Shown here piece after piece: positions 15,347 to 23,764 of a stretch of DNA of 37,706 bases. Position numbers and translations under genes: made by a program. A model generated the notes under the pieces. It ran no database searches, was not told the origin of the DNA, and saw only the letters and a list, made by a program, of their open reading frames with translations. Position 1 is the stretch's first letter, and every line of letters starts with the position of its first letter. Origin of the DNA: Bacteroidota bacterium (lineage in GTDB: Bacteria > Bacteroidota > Ignavibacteria > SZUA-365); contig JAEYUG010000022.1 of assembly GCA_023432805.1 (NCBI GenBank), positions 1 through 37,706 of the forward strand, read 5' to 3'.

Positions 15347-16317
15347 GACGCCTCCCCGAAGATGCGCGGCCGCGTGTAGCGGTTGATCAGCGGCACGAAC
15401 GCATTCATGAAGAGGATGGAGTACATGACCCCCTCCGGCAGTCCCCCGAACAGGCGGATGAGCACGAGCGTCAGCGAGATGCCCACACCGAAGATCCACA
15501 TGCCCCGCGAGGTCAGTGGGGAAGTCACCATGTCGGTGGCCATGAAGAAGGCGCCGAACAGGAATCCGCCCGCAGTCAGCTGGAAGACGGGGTCTGGATA
15601 TTTCGCCGCATCGAGCATCCAGAAGATGCCGCTGAACACGGCCATCGAGAGAATCATCGATGCGGGAATCCGCCAGTTTGCCACGCGCGTCACGCAGAGC
15701 GCGAGTCCGCCGAGCAGCACCGCGATCACCGACGTCTCACCGAGGCTTCCCCCGACATTGCCGACAAGCAGCGGGATGAGGGGAGTGGCGATATGATCGA
15801 ACTTGAAGGCGGCCAGAGGCGTCGCACTCGTGACGGCATCCACCGCGAAATGCGGAGCGACCCAGGTCGTGATCGCGACGGGAAAGGCCGCCTGCAGGAA
15901 TGCGCGCCCGACAAGGGCGGGATTGAAGATGTTGTAGCCCAGACCTCCGAAGAGGACCTTGCCGATCGCGATCGAGAACACGGCGCCGAGCGCGGTGAAC
16001 ACGAGCGAGAAGTTCGGGGGCAGGACGAGTCCGAGCAGCAGGCCGGTGATGACTGCGCTGCCGTCGGAGACGGTGACCGGCTGCCGGCGCAGACGCTGCA
16101 ACGCCGCCTCGGTCCCGACGCACACGGCGACGGCGACAAGGGGGATCAGCAGTTGCATGGGACCGAAGAACAGGGCCGCTGCAATCAGCGATGGGACGAG
16201 GGATGCAACGACGAACCACATGACTTTCTTCGTGGTCCATCGTCCCTTGAGATGTGGCGACGAGGCGAGCAGCAGTTCGCCCGGGCCCGACGCCTCGGTG
16301 ACGGTGAGAGTCGACAT
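15343..16317 (-). CDS. rnfD: Rnf electron transport complex subunit D
   Basis: 324 residues with about nine membrane helices. GGLGYNIFNPALVGRAFL is the RnfD/NqrB signature, and DAVTSATPLAAFK (160-172) is a flavinylation site with Thr166 as the probable acceptor. DGSAVITGLLLGLVLPP is another conserved loop. Start at 16317 (MSTLTVTE); the frame is open upstream but that part is not RnfD-like and overlaps rnfC. A 70-base gap separates it from rnfC, the longest in the operon. Confidence 0.95.
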   Translation of the reverse strand: MSTLTVTEASGPGELLLASSPHLKGRWTTKKVMWFVVASLVPSLIAAALFFGPMQLLIPLVAVAVCVGTEAALQRLRRQPVTVSDGSAVITGLLLGLVLPPNFSLVFTALGAVFSIAIGKVLFGGLGYNIFNPALVGRAFLQAAFPVAITTWVAPHFAVDAVTSATPLAAFKFDHIATPLIPLLVGNVGGSLGETSVIAVLLGGLALCVTRVANWRIPASMILSMAVFSGIFWMLDAAKYPDPVFQLTAGGFLFGAFFMATDMVTSPLTSRGMWIFGVGISLTLVLIRLFGGLPEGVMYSILFMNAFVPLINRYTRPRIFGEAS

Positions 16318-16387
16318 GTGTCTGGGTTGGTGTACGATCGGTTCGTGATTTCGAATGTCGGTGCTGCTGTGCTTCGCGGAGACCTGT

Positions 16388-17767
16388 TCAGGCGACGGAC
16401 TGCCGCGCCCGCTGCATGTCCTGCACGCGCTTCTTGCCGAGACGGATCCATTGCACGAGCGGGATGCTGGCGGGACATGCGTACGCACAGGTGCCGCATT
16501 CCATGCAGACGGTCACGCCCAGCGCTTCGGCGTCTTCGTCGCGTCCCAGCTCCGACAACCGTGCCAGCCGCGTCGGCATCAGATGCAGGGGGCACGCGTC
16601 CACACAGGTGCCGCAACGCAGGCAGGCCGTCTCTTCGCGTCGCTCGACCTCCTCGCGCGTGAGCACGACAATGCCCGAGGTTGCCTTCATGAGTGGTGCG
16701 GTGAGATCATGCTGCGCGACGCCCATCATGGGTCCGCCTACGATCACCATCGCCGCATTCTCGGTCACCCCGCCGCAGAAGTCGAGCACGGCGCTCAGCG
16801 GTGTGCCCACCGGCGCGATGATGTTCTTCGGTATCCGCACGCCCGTGCCCGTCACGGTGAGGGCGGCAGTGATCTGCGCTTCGCCGCGAACGACCGCATC
16901 GGCCACGGCCACCGCCGTCCCGATGTTTTGAATGACCACACCGACATCGAGCGGCAGCTTGCCCGGTGGGACCTCACGGCCCGTAACCGCGACGATGAGC
17001 ATCTTCTCTGCGCCCTGCGGATAGCGCGTGCGCAAAGACTCAACGGAAAGTCCTTCAACACCTTCGACCGCGCGACGCATCGACGCAATCGCGTCGGATT
17101 TGTTGTCTTCGATGCCGATCACGCCGCGGGTGACGCCCAGTGCACGCATCATCAGCCGCATGCCCGTCACAACATCAGCGCCGCGTTCGATCATCAATTG
17201 CTCGTCGCGCGTCAGGTACGGTTCGCATTCGCAGCCGTTGAGAATCAGCATTTCAATGGCGACACCCTCGGGCGGCTGCAGCTTCACATGCGTCGGGAAC
17301 GCCGCGCCGCCCTGCCCCACGATGCCCGCATCGCGCACACGCGCACGAATTGCATCGGCGTCGAGGCTGTCGGGATCGTGGGGGGGAAGGAGAATCGGAC
17401 CTGCATCCTCGATGACCACATCGGCGGCGGATGCATCCTGCAACGGCGTCGAGTCACCATTGTCCGGTGCGATCACGATCGCGTCCTTCGGGAAGCCGCT
17501 GCTGTGCGGCTCACGCCCCACGCTGCGCACCACACCCGTGACGGGACTGTGCACAGGTGCGGAGACAAATCCCTCCGCGACTGCGACGACTGCACCGGCG
17601 CGTACACGTTCGCCCTTCTTGACACGCGGTGTGGCTGCGCGCCCGAGATGCTGCGCGAGTGGGAGGATCACCACGTCCGGCTGCGGCATGGTGACAAACG
17701 GTTGATGAGACGTGCGCTTTTTTTCCTCGGGAGGATGCACGCCTCCACGGAAGCTCTTCAAGCCCAT
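16388..17767 (-). CDS. rnfC: Rnf electron transport complex subunit C
   Basis: 459 residues. The N terminus MGLKSFRGGVHPPEEK is the standard RnfC start and fixes the ATG at 17767 although the frame is open for 180 codons more. Then come a Nqo1-like FMN/NADH region (GQGGAAFPTHVKL, NGCECEPYLTRDEQL), an SLBB-type part, and two 4Fe-4S motifs, CLRCGTCVDACP and CMECGTCAYACP, near the C terminus. RnfC is the NADH-handling peripheral subunit. First gene of the operon, with a leader of about 105 bases from the promoter at 17880-17910. Confidence 0.96.
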   Translation of the reverse strand: MGLKSFRGGVHPPEEKKRTSHQPFVTMPQPDVVILPLAQHLGRAATPRVKKGERVRAGAVVAVAEGFVSAPVHSPVTGVVRSVGREPHSSGFPKDAIVIAPDNGDSTPLQDASAADVVIEDAGPILLPPHDPDSLDADAIRARVRDAGIVGQGGAAFPTHVKLQPPEGVAIEMLILNGCECEPYLTRDEQLMIERGADVVTGMRLMMRALGVTRGVIGIEDNKSDAIASMRRAVEGVEGLSVESLRTRYPQGAEKMLIVAVTGREVPPGKLPLDVGVVIQNIGTAVAVADAVVRGEAQITAALTVTGTGVRIPKNIIAPVGTPLSAVLDFCGGVTENAAMVIVGGPMMGVAQHDLTAPLMKATSGIVVLTREEVERREETACLRCGTCVDACPLHLMPTRLARLSELGRDEDAEALGVTVCMECGTCAYACPASIPLVQWIRLGKKRVQDMQRARQSVA

Positions 17768-17879
17768 GATCTGCGTATGGTAAGGGGAAGGACTGCGGAA
17801 GGGAAACCGCCCGATGTCCGGGCTGTATGGGAAAGCATGCGGCGAAGCCGAAGGTGCGTGATTGTGAAATAATTCTCGA

Positions 17880-17910
17880 TAAATATGCGCATGCGCAGCG
17901 ACATTTCCAA
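17880..17910 (-). promoter_or_regulatory. Promoter of the Rnf operon
   Basis: Minus-strand TTG (17910-17908), 20-base spacer, CATATTTA (17887-17880). The -7 element keeps the A and TTT of TAnnTTTG. A start near 17873 gives a roughly 105-base leader; the region 17820-17900 is AT-rich against its surroundings. No other site in the rnfC upstream region fits the spacing. Confidence 0.45.
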
Positions 17911-17946
17911 ACCTCCTAATCCGATTTTCTGCAATAGCCGGACGAC

Positions 17947-17977
17947 TTGCATGTTGCGTCACGAATTCGTAGCTACG
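17947..17977 (+). promoter_or_regulatory. Possible promoter of the secreted SGNH-like gene
   Basis: TTG 17947-17949, 20-base spacer, TAGCTACG 17970-17977. Spacing is right but the second half of the -7 element is poor. It is divergent from the rnf promoter, 37 bases away. A start near 17984 gives a leader of about 60 bases. Confidence 0.3.
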
Positions 17978-18043
17978 GACTCCACCTTTTCGCGCACCAC
18001 CGTACTCGCACACCGTGCGTTTCCGCCACCGACGGAGTGTCTC

Positions 18044-20179
18044 ATGAAATGCATTCTGACGCTGTTGCTGATCTGCATGCTCGCAGGCACAACCACTTCC
18101 GTGTCGCGCGCGCAGTCGCCGGCACCCATCATCGTCGATCACACATCGGTCTCCCTTTTCGACCGCATCCCTCCGCAGTGGTACGATGCAGCACGACATC
18201 TGCGCATGCTGTTCATGGACCGCTCGGTCGGCGGGAACATCAGCGATGCACTCGACTGCCTTGCCGCGCCGGTCGCTTCCGCACCGAGCCGCTGCAAGCG
18301 CTGGGAACACACCGGCACGCCCCCGTTTTCCTCCGATCCCTCCGAGGTGTCATGGCCGGGTGTGTGGAGCCGCGCGAACTGGCGCTATGAATACTGGCCC
18401 GCGAACTGCAATCCCTGGTACGGCAGCGTCGACTGCTTTGCGCAGTTCATCGAACCACGCATCGACAGCTTCGACGTCGTCAGTTTCCAGTTCAGCTACC
18501 TCGAGGTCGCCCAGGGCTCCAACATCGCCCATCCGGTGGATGGATTCTTCGGCACACGCACCGACAGGGGGACGGCAACTGCCTATGCCGCCCTCGCGGC
18601 GCGACATCCGGACACGCGGCTGATCTGGTGGACGACCTCGCTCGCCCGCGGCATCGGCTCGGCCGAAGCACGCGACTTCAACGATGCGATGCGCGCACAC
18701 GCGCGTTCGAACAATCTCATCCTCTTCGATGTCGCCGACATCCTCTCGCACGCGCCCGACGGCGCGCCCTGCTACGACAACCGCGACGGCAGGCCCTACA
18801 CCTTCGGCAGCAACACCGAGAACCATCCCGATGACGGCCTCGACCTCCCCGCGATCTGTCCCCACTACACGACCGAAACCGAAGGGGGACATCTCGGCTC
18901 TGTCTCCGCAGGCGGCATTCGCGTGGCAAAGGCATTCTGGGTGCTCATGGCACGCATCGCCGGGTGGCAACCCGAGGGCGACACACTCTTTGCTGCGACA
19001 CCCCTGACGGACATGGGCTCCTCGATGTACAAGTCCTTTGATGGGGGATTGTACGGAAGTGGAAGCAACACGCTGCCTGCGGCGCATGCGCTCGCCGGTC
19101 GCCGCCTTGCGGAAGCCATCGAGCCCCTCGACACCCTTGGACGTCCGGATCCACAGGGAGCAATCGTCCTGCTCTCGATCGGGATGTCGAACGCCACGCA
19201 GGAGTTTTCCGCGTTCCAGGCGATGGCCGATACCTTCGCACTGCGGAATCCCCGAGTCGTCGTCGTCGATGGTGCGCAGGGGGGACAGACTGCCTCGATC
19301 ATCAGCAATCCCGATGCTGCATTCTGGACGAACATCGAGCGGCAGCGTCTGCCTGCGCGCGGCGTGCGTGCCGCACAGGTGCAGTCAGTCTGGCTCAAAG
19401 AGGCCAACGCCGGCCCCACACAGGCCTTCCCCACCCATGCCTACCAGCTGCGCGACGATCTGGCCTCCATCGTCCGCGTGCTGCGCATCAAGTATCCCAA
19501 CCTCATGCAGGTGTTTCTCTCGAGCCGCACCTACGGCGGCTACGCAACAACCACCCTGAATCCGGAACCCTACGCCTACGAGAGCGGGTTCGCCGTGCAA
19601 TGGCTCGTGCGCGCGCAGATCGACGGGGAACCGTCGTTGAACTTCGATGACACGGATCCTCGCGCGCCATGGCTTGCATGGGGACCCTACCTCTGGACGA
19701 GCGGCGCGACGCCGAGAGCGGCTGATGGACTCGTCTGGCTGCCGACGGATGTCGCAGCCGATGGCACGCACCCTTCCCCGAATGGTCGGCTCAAGGTTGG
19801 CCGGCTGCTCCTCGACTTCTTCGCATCGGATTCGCTCACAGCATTGTGGTTCCTGAAACAGACGCCCACGGCCGTGGAGGCTCTGCGCACACCGCCATCA
19901 CTGCATCTGTCTGTTGCGCCACATCCCGTACGTGGAGGTACGCTCCTCACCTTCACACTCGGCGAACCCGCATTCGTGCGCATGGAGCTGTTCGACATGC
20001 TCGGCGCACGTGTCGCCGTGCTCGATGTGGGGGCGCGTGGTGCGGGAGCACACACAGTCGCGTTGGATGCCTCGCGTGTACTGCGCAGTCCGGGTGTGTA
20101 CCTGGCACGGGTGACGGCGGCGGGCACGGCTTCCCCCGATGTGCGCGTTGCCACGACCCTGCTGAGCGTGCTGTTGTGA
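18044..20179 (+). CDS. Secreted SGNH-like protein with T9SS sorting domain
   Basis: 711 residues. Signal peptide MKCILTLLLICMLAG to about residue 27 (SRAQS). An N-terminal region (about 30-310) opens with VDHTSVSLFDRIPPQW and MDRSVGGNISDALDCL, and holds at least eight Cys. A second region (about 365-600) opens IVLLSIGMSN and ends DGTHPSPNGRLKVG, resembling the first Ser block and the Asp-x-x-His block of SGNH/GDSL esterases. The last 80 residues form a Por/T9SS type A domain (APHPVRGGTLLTFTL ... GVYLARV). It is probably an exported carbohydrate or ester hydrolase, but the substrate is unknown. The start is set by GGAG eight bases before ATG; the frame is open further upstream without a signal peptide. 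Confidence 0.7.
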   Translation: MKCILTLLLICMLAGTTTSVSRAQSPAPIIVDHTSVSLFDRIPPQWYDAARHLRMLFMDRSVGGNISDALDCLAAPVASAPSRCKRWEHTGTPPFSSDPSEVSWPGVWSRANWRYEYWPANCNPWYGSVDCFAQFIEPRIDSFDVVSFQFSYLEVAQGSNIAHPVDGFFGTRTDRGTATAYAALAARHPDTRLIWWTTSLARGIGSAEARDFNDAMRAHARSNNLILFDVADILSHAPDGAPCYDNRDGRPYTFGSNTENHPDDGLDLPAICPHYTTETEGGHLGSVSAGGIRVAKAFWVLMARIAGWQPEGDTLFAATPLTDMGSSMYKSFDGGLYGSGSNTLPAAHALAGRRLAEAIEPLDTLGRPDPQGAIVLLSIGMSNATQEFSAFQAMADTFALRNPRVVVVDGAQGGQTASIISNPDAAFWTNIERQRLPARGVRAAQVQSVWLKEANAGPTQAFPTHAYQLRDDLASIVRVLRIKYPNLMQVFLSSRTYGGYATTTLNPEPYAYESGFAVQWLVRAQIDGEPSLNFDDTDPRAPWLAWGPYLWTSGATPRAADGLVWLPTDVAADGTHPSPNGRLKVGRLLLDFFASDSLTALWFLKQTPTAVEALRTPPSLHLSVAPHPVRGGTLLTFTLGEPAFVRMELFDMLGARVAVLDVGARGAGAHTVALDASRVLRSPGVYLARVTAAGTASPDVRVATTLLSVLL

Positions 20180-20206
20180 TGAGCGTGCCGAGCTGAGCCA
20201 GGAACA

Positions 20207-20237
20207 TTCCACAAATCACCGTTCTTCGCTACATTTG
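20207..20237 (+). promoter_or_regulatory. Promoter of lysC-lysA
   Basis: TACATTTG at 20230-20237 is a perfect TAnnTTTG; exactly 20 bases upstream is TTC (20207-20209) in place of TTG. Transcription would begin near 20244, so the start codon must lie downstream, at 20280. The leader of about 36 bases is too short for a lysine riboswitch. Confidence 0.55.
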
Positions 20238-20279
20238 GAGTTGGCCACAATTGAACCGCACAAGAAGGCACTCCTTCCC

Positions 20280-21662
20280 ATGATCATGATGAAATTCGGC
20301 GGCACGTCCGTCGAAGACGCCACTGCCATGCGCAACATGTGCACGATCGTCGGCTCCCGTCTGCACGCGCGCCCGGTCGTGGTGCTCAGCGCCTGCGGAG
20401 GGGTTACCAACGCGCTCATCCGCTGCGCCGAGCTTGCGGCCGAGGGGCGAGACGCGCAGGCCCGCGCGATGCTCAAGGATCGCGTCGCAGACCGCCATTA
20501 CGAGATCATCCAGCAGCTCGTCAACGGACTCGGCGAGCAGGACCGTCTCATCCGCATGTTCACCGCCTGGTTCGACGAAATCGAACATCTGCTCTACGGC
20601 ATCGGCATCACCGGCGATCTCTCACCACGCGTGCTCGACTTCATCAGTTCCTACGGCGAGCGTCTTTCGACCGCCATCGCCGTCACCGCACTGGTCGAGG
20701 CGGGGCTGCCCGCCGAGCTCGTCGACGCGCGAACGCTCGTCGTCACGAATTCCGTTTTCGGAAAAGCGGATCCGAATCTCCCCGAAACCCGTCTGCGCTG
20801 CGAGAAGCATCTGCTTCCGCTGCTGGCCCGCGGCATCGTACCGGTGACCCAGGGTTTCATTGCGGCCAACGACCGGGGCATCACGACGACGCTCGGGCGT
20901 GGGGGATCCGACTACTCCTCTGCCATCATCGGTGCCGTGCTCGAGGCAGCCGACATCGAGATCTGGACCGACGTCGACGGCATCCTTACCGCCGATCCCA
21001 AGCTCGTGCCCGGCGCGCTGCGCGTCAAGGAGATGTCGTTTCGCGAGGCGTCCGAGCTCGCCTACTTCGGCGCGCGCGTGCTGCACCCGAGCACGCTGCT
21101 CCCTGCGATCGAAAAGGACATCCCCGTGCACATCTACAATTCGCGGCGGCCGCATGCCGGAGGCACGCTCATCCGTGCCGAGGTGCCACCCAGCAGTGCC
21201 ACGGTCAAGAGCATCAGCTACAAGCGCGGCATCACCGTGCTCAACATCTCGTCGACGCGCATGCTCGGAAGCTACGGCTTCATGAAGCGCATCTTCGACA
21301 TCTTCGACGCACACACGACCTCGGTCGATCTCGTCACGACGAGCGAGGTCAGTATCTCGCTCTCGATCGACTACACGCCCTCGCTCGATGCGCTCATCAC
21401 CGACCTCGAACAGTACGGCCGCGTGCAGGTGCAGCGCGGCAAGGCCATCGTCTGCATCGTCGGCGAGCGCCTGCGCTCGGAAAAAGGTGTGGCCGCGCGC
21501 GTCTTCAGTCGCCTGACCGACGTGCCGATCGACATGATCTCCCAGGGTGCCTCCGAAATCAACCTCACCTTCGTCATCGACGACGAACGCATCCCCGACG
21601 CCGTCCGCGAACTGCATGAGGAGTTCTTCTCGACCGTCACCGCCGAAGGGATCTTCGAGTGA
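20280..21662 (+). CDS. lysC: Aspartokinase (monofunctional)
   Basis: 460 residues. Phosphorylates aspartate, the entry step to lysine, threonine and methionine. KFGGTSV at residues 5-11 and GRGGSDYSSAIIGA (about 217) are the kinase motifs; two ACT domains follow from about 320 (GITVLNISSTRMLGSYGF and KAIVCIVGERLRSEKGVAARVF) and would bind the feedback inhibitor, likely lysine given the partner gene. No homoserine dehydrogenase part is fused. ATG 20280 is chosen since a TTG start at 20235 would fall inside the promoter; ATGs at 20286 and 20289 are also possible. It overlaps lysA by four bases. Confidence 0.95.
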   Translation: MIMMKFGGTSVEDATAMRNMCTIVGSRLHARPVVVLSACGGVTNALIRCAELAAEGRDAQARAMLKDRVADRHYEIIQQLVNGLGEQDRLIRMFTAWFDEIEHLLYGIGITGDLSPRVLDFISSYGERLSTAIAVTALVEAGLPAELVDARTLVVTNSVFGKADPNLPETRLRCEKHLLPLLARGIVPVTQGFIAANDRGITTTLGRGGSDYSSAIIGAVLEAADIEIWTDVDGILTADPKLVPGALRVKEMSFREASELAYFGARVLHPSTLLPAIEKDIPVHIYNSRRPHAGGTLIRAEVPPSSATVKSISYKRGITVLNISSTRMLGSYGFMKRIFDIFDAHTTSVDLVTTSEVSISLSIDYTPSLDALITDLEQYGRVQVQRGKAIVCIVGERLRSEKGVAARVFSRLTDVPIDMISQGASEINLTFVIDDERIPDAVRELHEEFFSTVTAEGIFE

Positions 21663-22942
21663 GCGACGTGTTCCTGCCGGCGCCACTCGCTCGGCATGAG
21701 GGACGCCTGTTCTTCGACGGCGTCGACCTCGCCCGTTGCGCGGCGCTCGCCGACACCCCCGTCTGGGTGTACGCAATCGATGCGGTCGTCGAGTCCTACC
21801 GCACCTTCGCCGATGCCTTCTCTCCGCTCCCCCTCGCGGTCAGTTACGCCGTCAAGGCCAACAGCAGCCGGGCCGTGCTCGGCGCGCTCGCGCGCGCAGG
21901 ATGCGGCTTCGACGTCGGCTCCCGAGGGGAACTGCACCGGGTCCGCGCCGCCGGCGGGGAAGCCTCGCGCACGACGATGACAGGAGTCGGCAAGACAGCC
22001 GACGACATGCGCGACGGACTCGAGGCCGGCATCCACCGCTTCAATGTTGAATCCATCGAGGAATGCCTGCGTCTCGACACCATCGCCGGTGCGATGGGGC
22101 GCGAGGCAACGGTGCTCGTGCGCATCAATCCTGACGTCGACGCCGTCACACATCCCGCCATTGCGACGGGACTCGCAGAACACAAGTTCGGACTCACACC
22201 CGACGACGTGCGCGAGGCCCTGCCACGCCTTGCCGCACTCGCGCACGTACGGGTTGTGGGATGGAGCATGCACCTCGGCTCGCAGATCACCGATGCGGAG
22301 ATCTTCGCGGCGGGACTCCGTCGCCTGCTCGCGTTTGCAGCCGAGGCCGCACCCGCGTTTGCACACACGGAACTCGAGATCAACATCGGCGGTGGACTCG
22401 GCGTCCCCTATCACGCCACGCAGTCCGCGCTCTCCCCCAGCGTGCTCGCGCTCACGCTGCGCCCGATCCTCGACGCATCCCCCCTGCCCGTCGCGCGGTT
22501 GCACGCCGAACCGGGACGCACGCTCGTCGCCAATGCGGGAGTGCTGCTCGCGCGGGTCGAGTACGTCAAGCGAACCGCGGCACGTACCTTCGTCATTCTT
22601 GATGCTGGGATGAACGACCTCGTGCGACCGGCGCTCTACGACGCCTGGCACGAAATCGTGCCGCTTGTTGATCACGGCGACCGCGGCGTGGAAGTCGTCG
22701 ATGTCGTGGGTCCCGTCTGTGAAACTGGAGATACCTTCAGCGTGCAACGGAGGCTTCCGCGCATGGCCGACGGTGACCTCGTCGCTGTGCTCGGCGCGGG
22801 AGCCTATGGTGCCACGATGAGTTCCACCTACAATGCGCGCCCCCTCGCGCCGGAAATCTGCATTCGCAATGGCGAGCTCATTCTCACCCGCCGTCGCCAG
22901 TCCCTCGACGAACTCCTCGCAGGCGAACTCCCCGTCGCCTGA
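21659..22942 (+). CDS. lysA: Diaminopimelate decarboxylase
   Basis: 427 residues; PLP enzyme making lysine from meso-diaminopimelate. YAVKANSS carries the Schiff-base Lys66; HLGSQITDAEIF, INIGGGLGVPY, EPGRTLVANAG and VGPVCETGDTF are the family blocks, the last with the Cys that reaches the active site across the dimer, and the C terminus has GAYGATMSSTYNARP. GTG start inside the end of lysC (GTGA overlap), so it is translationally coupled. It ends 11 bases from the convergent barrel-protein stop codon; I see no terminator between them. Confidence 0.96.
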   Translation: MSDVFLPAPLARHEGRLFFDGVDLARCAALADTPVWVYAIDAVVESYRTFADAFSPLPLAVSYAVKANSSRAVLGALARAGCGFDVGSRGELHRVRAAGGEASRTTMTGVGKTADDMRDGLEAGIHRFNVESIEECLRLDTIAGAMGREATVLVRINPDVDAVTHPAIATGLAEHKFGLTPDDVREALPRLAALAHVRVVGWSMHLGSQITDAEIFAAGLRRLLAFAAEAAPAFAHTELEINIGGGLGVPYHATQSALSPSVLALTLRPILDASPLPVARLHAEPGRTLVANAGVLLARVEYVKRTAARTFVILDAGMNDLVRPALYDAWHEIVPLVDHGDRGVEVVDVVGPVCETGDTFSVQRRLPRMADGDLVAVLGAGAYGATMSSTYNARPLAPEICIRNGELILTRRRQSLDELLAGELPVA

Positions 22943-22953
22943 GCCGCACAGCC

Positions 22954-23718
22954 TCAGAGCCTGAACAGCAGCCCTGCTTCGACCGCAACGCCACTGAATG
23001 TCCATGTCATGCCGTTCCCCATCGAGGTCAGCGGCAGTACGTACTGCGCCTGCAGGTTGACGAGCAGGTCTCCGACCGGCAGCAGCGTGCCGGCCACGAG
23101 CAGCGCACGCAGTCCCGATTGAGCGAGGCTGCGGTCGTCGTCGAAGAGCACATGCTCGCGGCCACCGGACATGAACACCGCACCCGGGGGATCGATGATG
23201 CGCTCATCGAGCCGGTGCGATTGCGCAAGCGGCAGTGCGAGCGAGGGACCCGCGCCCGCATAGATGCCACCCCATCCGACATGATACACGCCGACGAGGT
23301 CGATGACCGCAAGGCCGAGCGAGGTTTCGAGTGTTTGCTCGAAGGTCGCGTCGGTGATCATGTCATCGCCGGTCAGGATCAGATACGACGTGCGTCGCTC
23401 CTGCGTCGTCGACCACTGCGCGAACGATACAGCGCCGATCACCGAGATCTCGTCTGACAGCGCGCGCCCCAGACGAATCCCGACGAGAAATCCCCCGCCA
23501 TCACCCGCCGTGAAGCTGCAGCAGTTCCCCACCCGGCCGTCGCCGACCGTGATCGTGCCGCTCGACGACAGCAGCATGTATCCCGCGCCCGCCCCGACGA
23601 GCCAGTCGCTGCCGTCGCCGGCATCGGCCGTGCCCGGCATCGCACCATCCTGAGCACGCACGGCGCTCGACATCGCCGCGAGCAGCACGGCGCAGCACAT
23701 CCATCGCATCAGATTCAT
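22954..23718 (-). CDS. Outer-membrane beta-barrel-like protein
   Basis: 254 residues: signal peptide MNLMRWMCCAVLLAAMSSAVRA, then alternating polar/hydrophobic strands with many Gly and aromatic residues, and a C terminus ending GLLFRL, typical of an outer-membrane strand. YHVGWGGIYAGAGPSLALPL is a clear beta-hairpin. Two adjacent Cys (GNCCSF) lie near residue 64. No family motif tells its role. It is the last gene after the VWA protein, 46 bases downstream. ATG 23757 is an alternative start with AGGG before it, giving a longer n-region. Confidence 0.65.
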   Translation of the reverse strand: MNLMRWMCCAVLLAAMSSAVRAQDGAMPGTADAGDGSDWLVGAGAGYMLLSSSGTITVGDGRVGNCCSFTAGDGGGFLVGIRLGRALSDEISVIGAVSFAQWSTTQERRTSYLILTGDDMITDATFEQTLETSLGLAVIDLVGVYHVGWGGIYAGAGPSLALPLAQSHRLDERIIDPPGAVFMSGGREHVLFDDDRSLAQSGLRALLVAGTLLPVGDLLVNLQAQYVLPLTSMGNGMTWTFSGVAVEAGLLFRL

Positions 23719-23764
23719 TGTCGCGAGAACTCCATGATTCGTGTGTCGTGTCCGCATGTCGCCC

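Noticed and set aside
17768..18310. N-terminal extension of rnfC by about 180 codons
   Set aside because: The extra part does not resemble RnfC, overlaps the divergent secreted gene and runs across the rnf promoter.
20235..20279. TTG start of lysC at 20235
   Set aside because: This TTG is part of the TACATTTG promoter element and aspartokinases begin close to the KFGGTSV motif.
20244..20279. Lysine riboswitch before lysC
   Set aside because: The leader is only about 36 bases, far below the size of an L-box.
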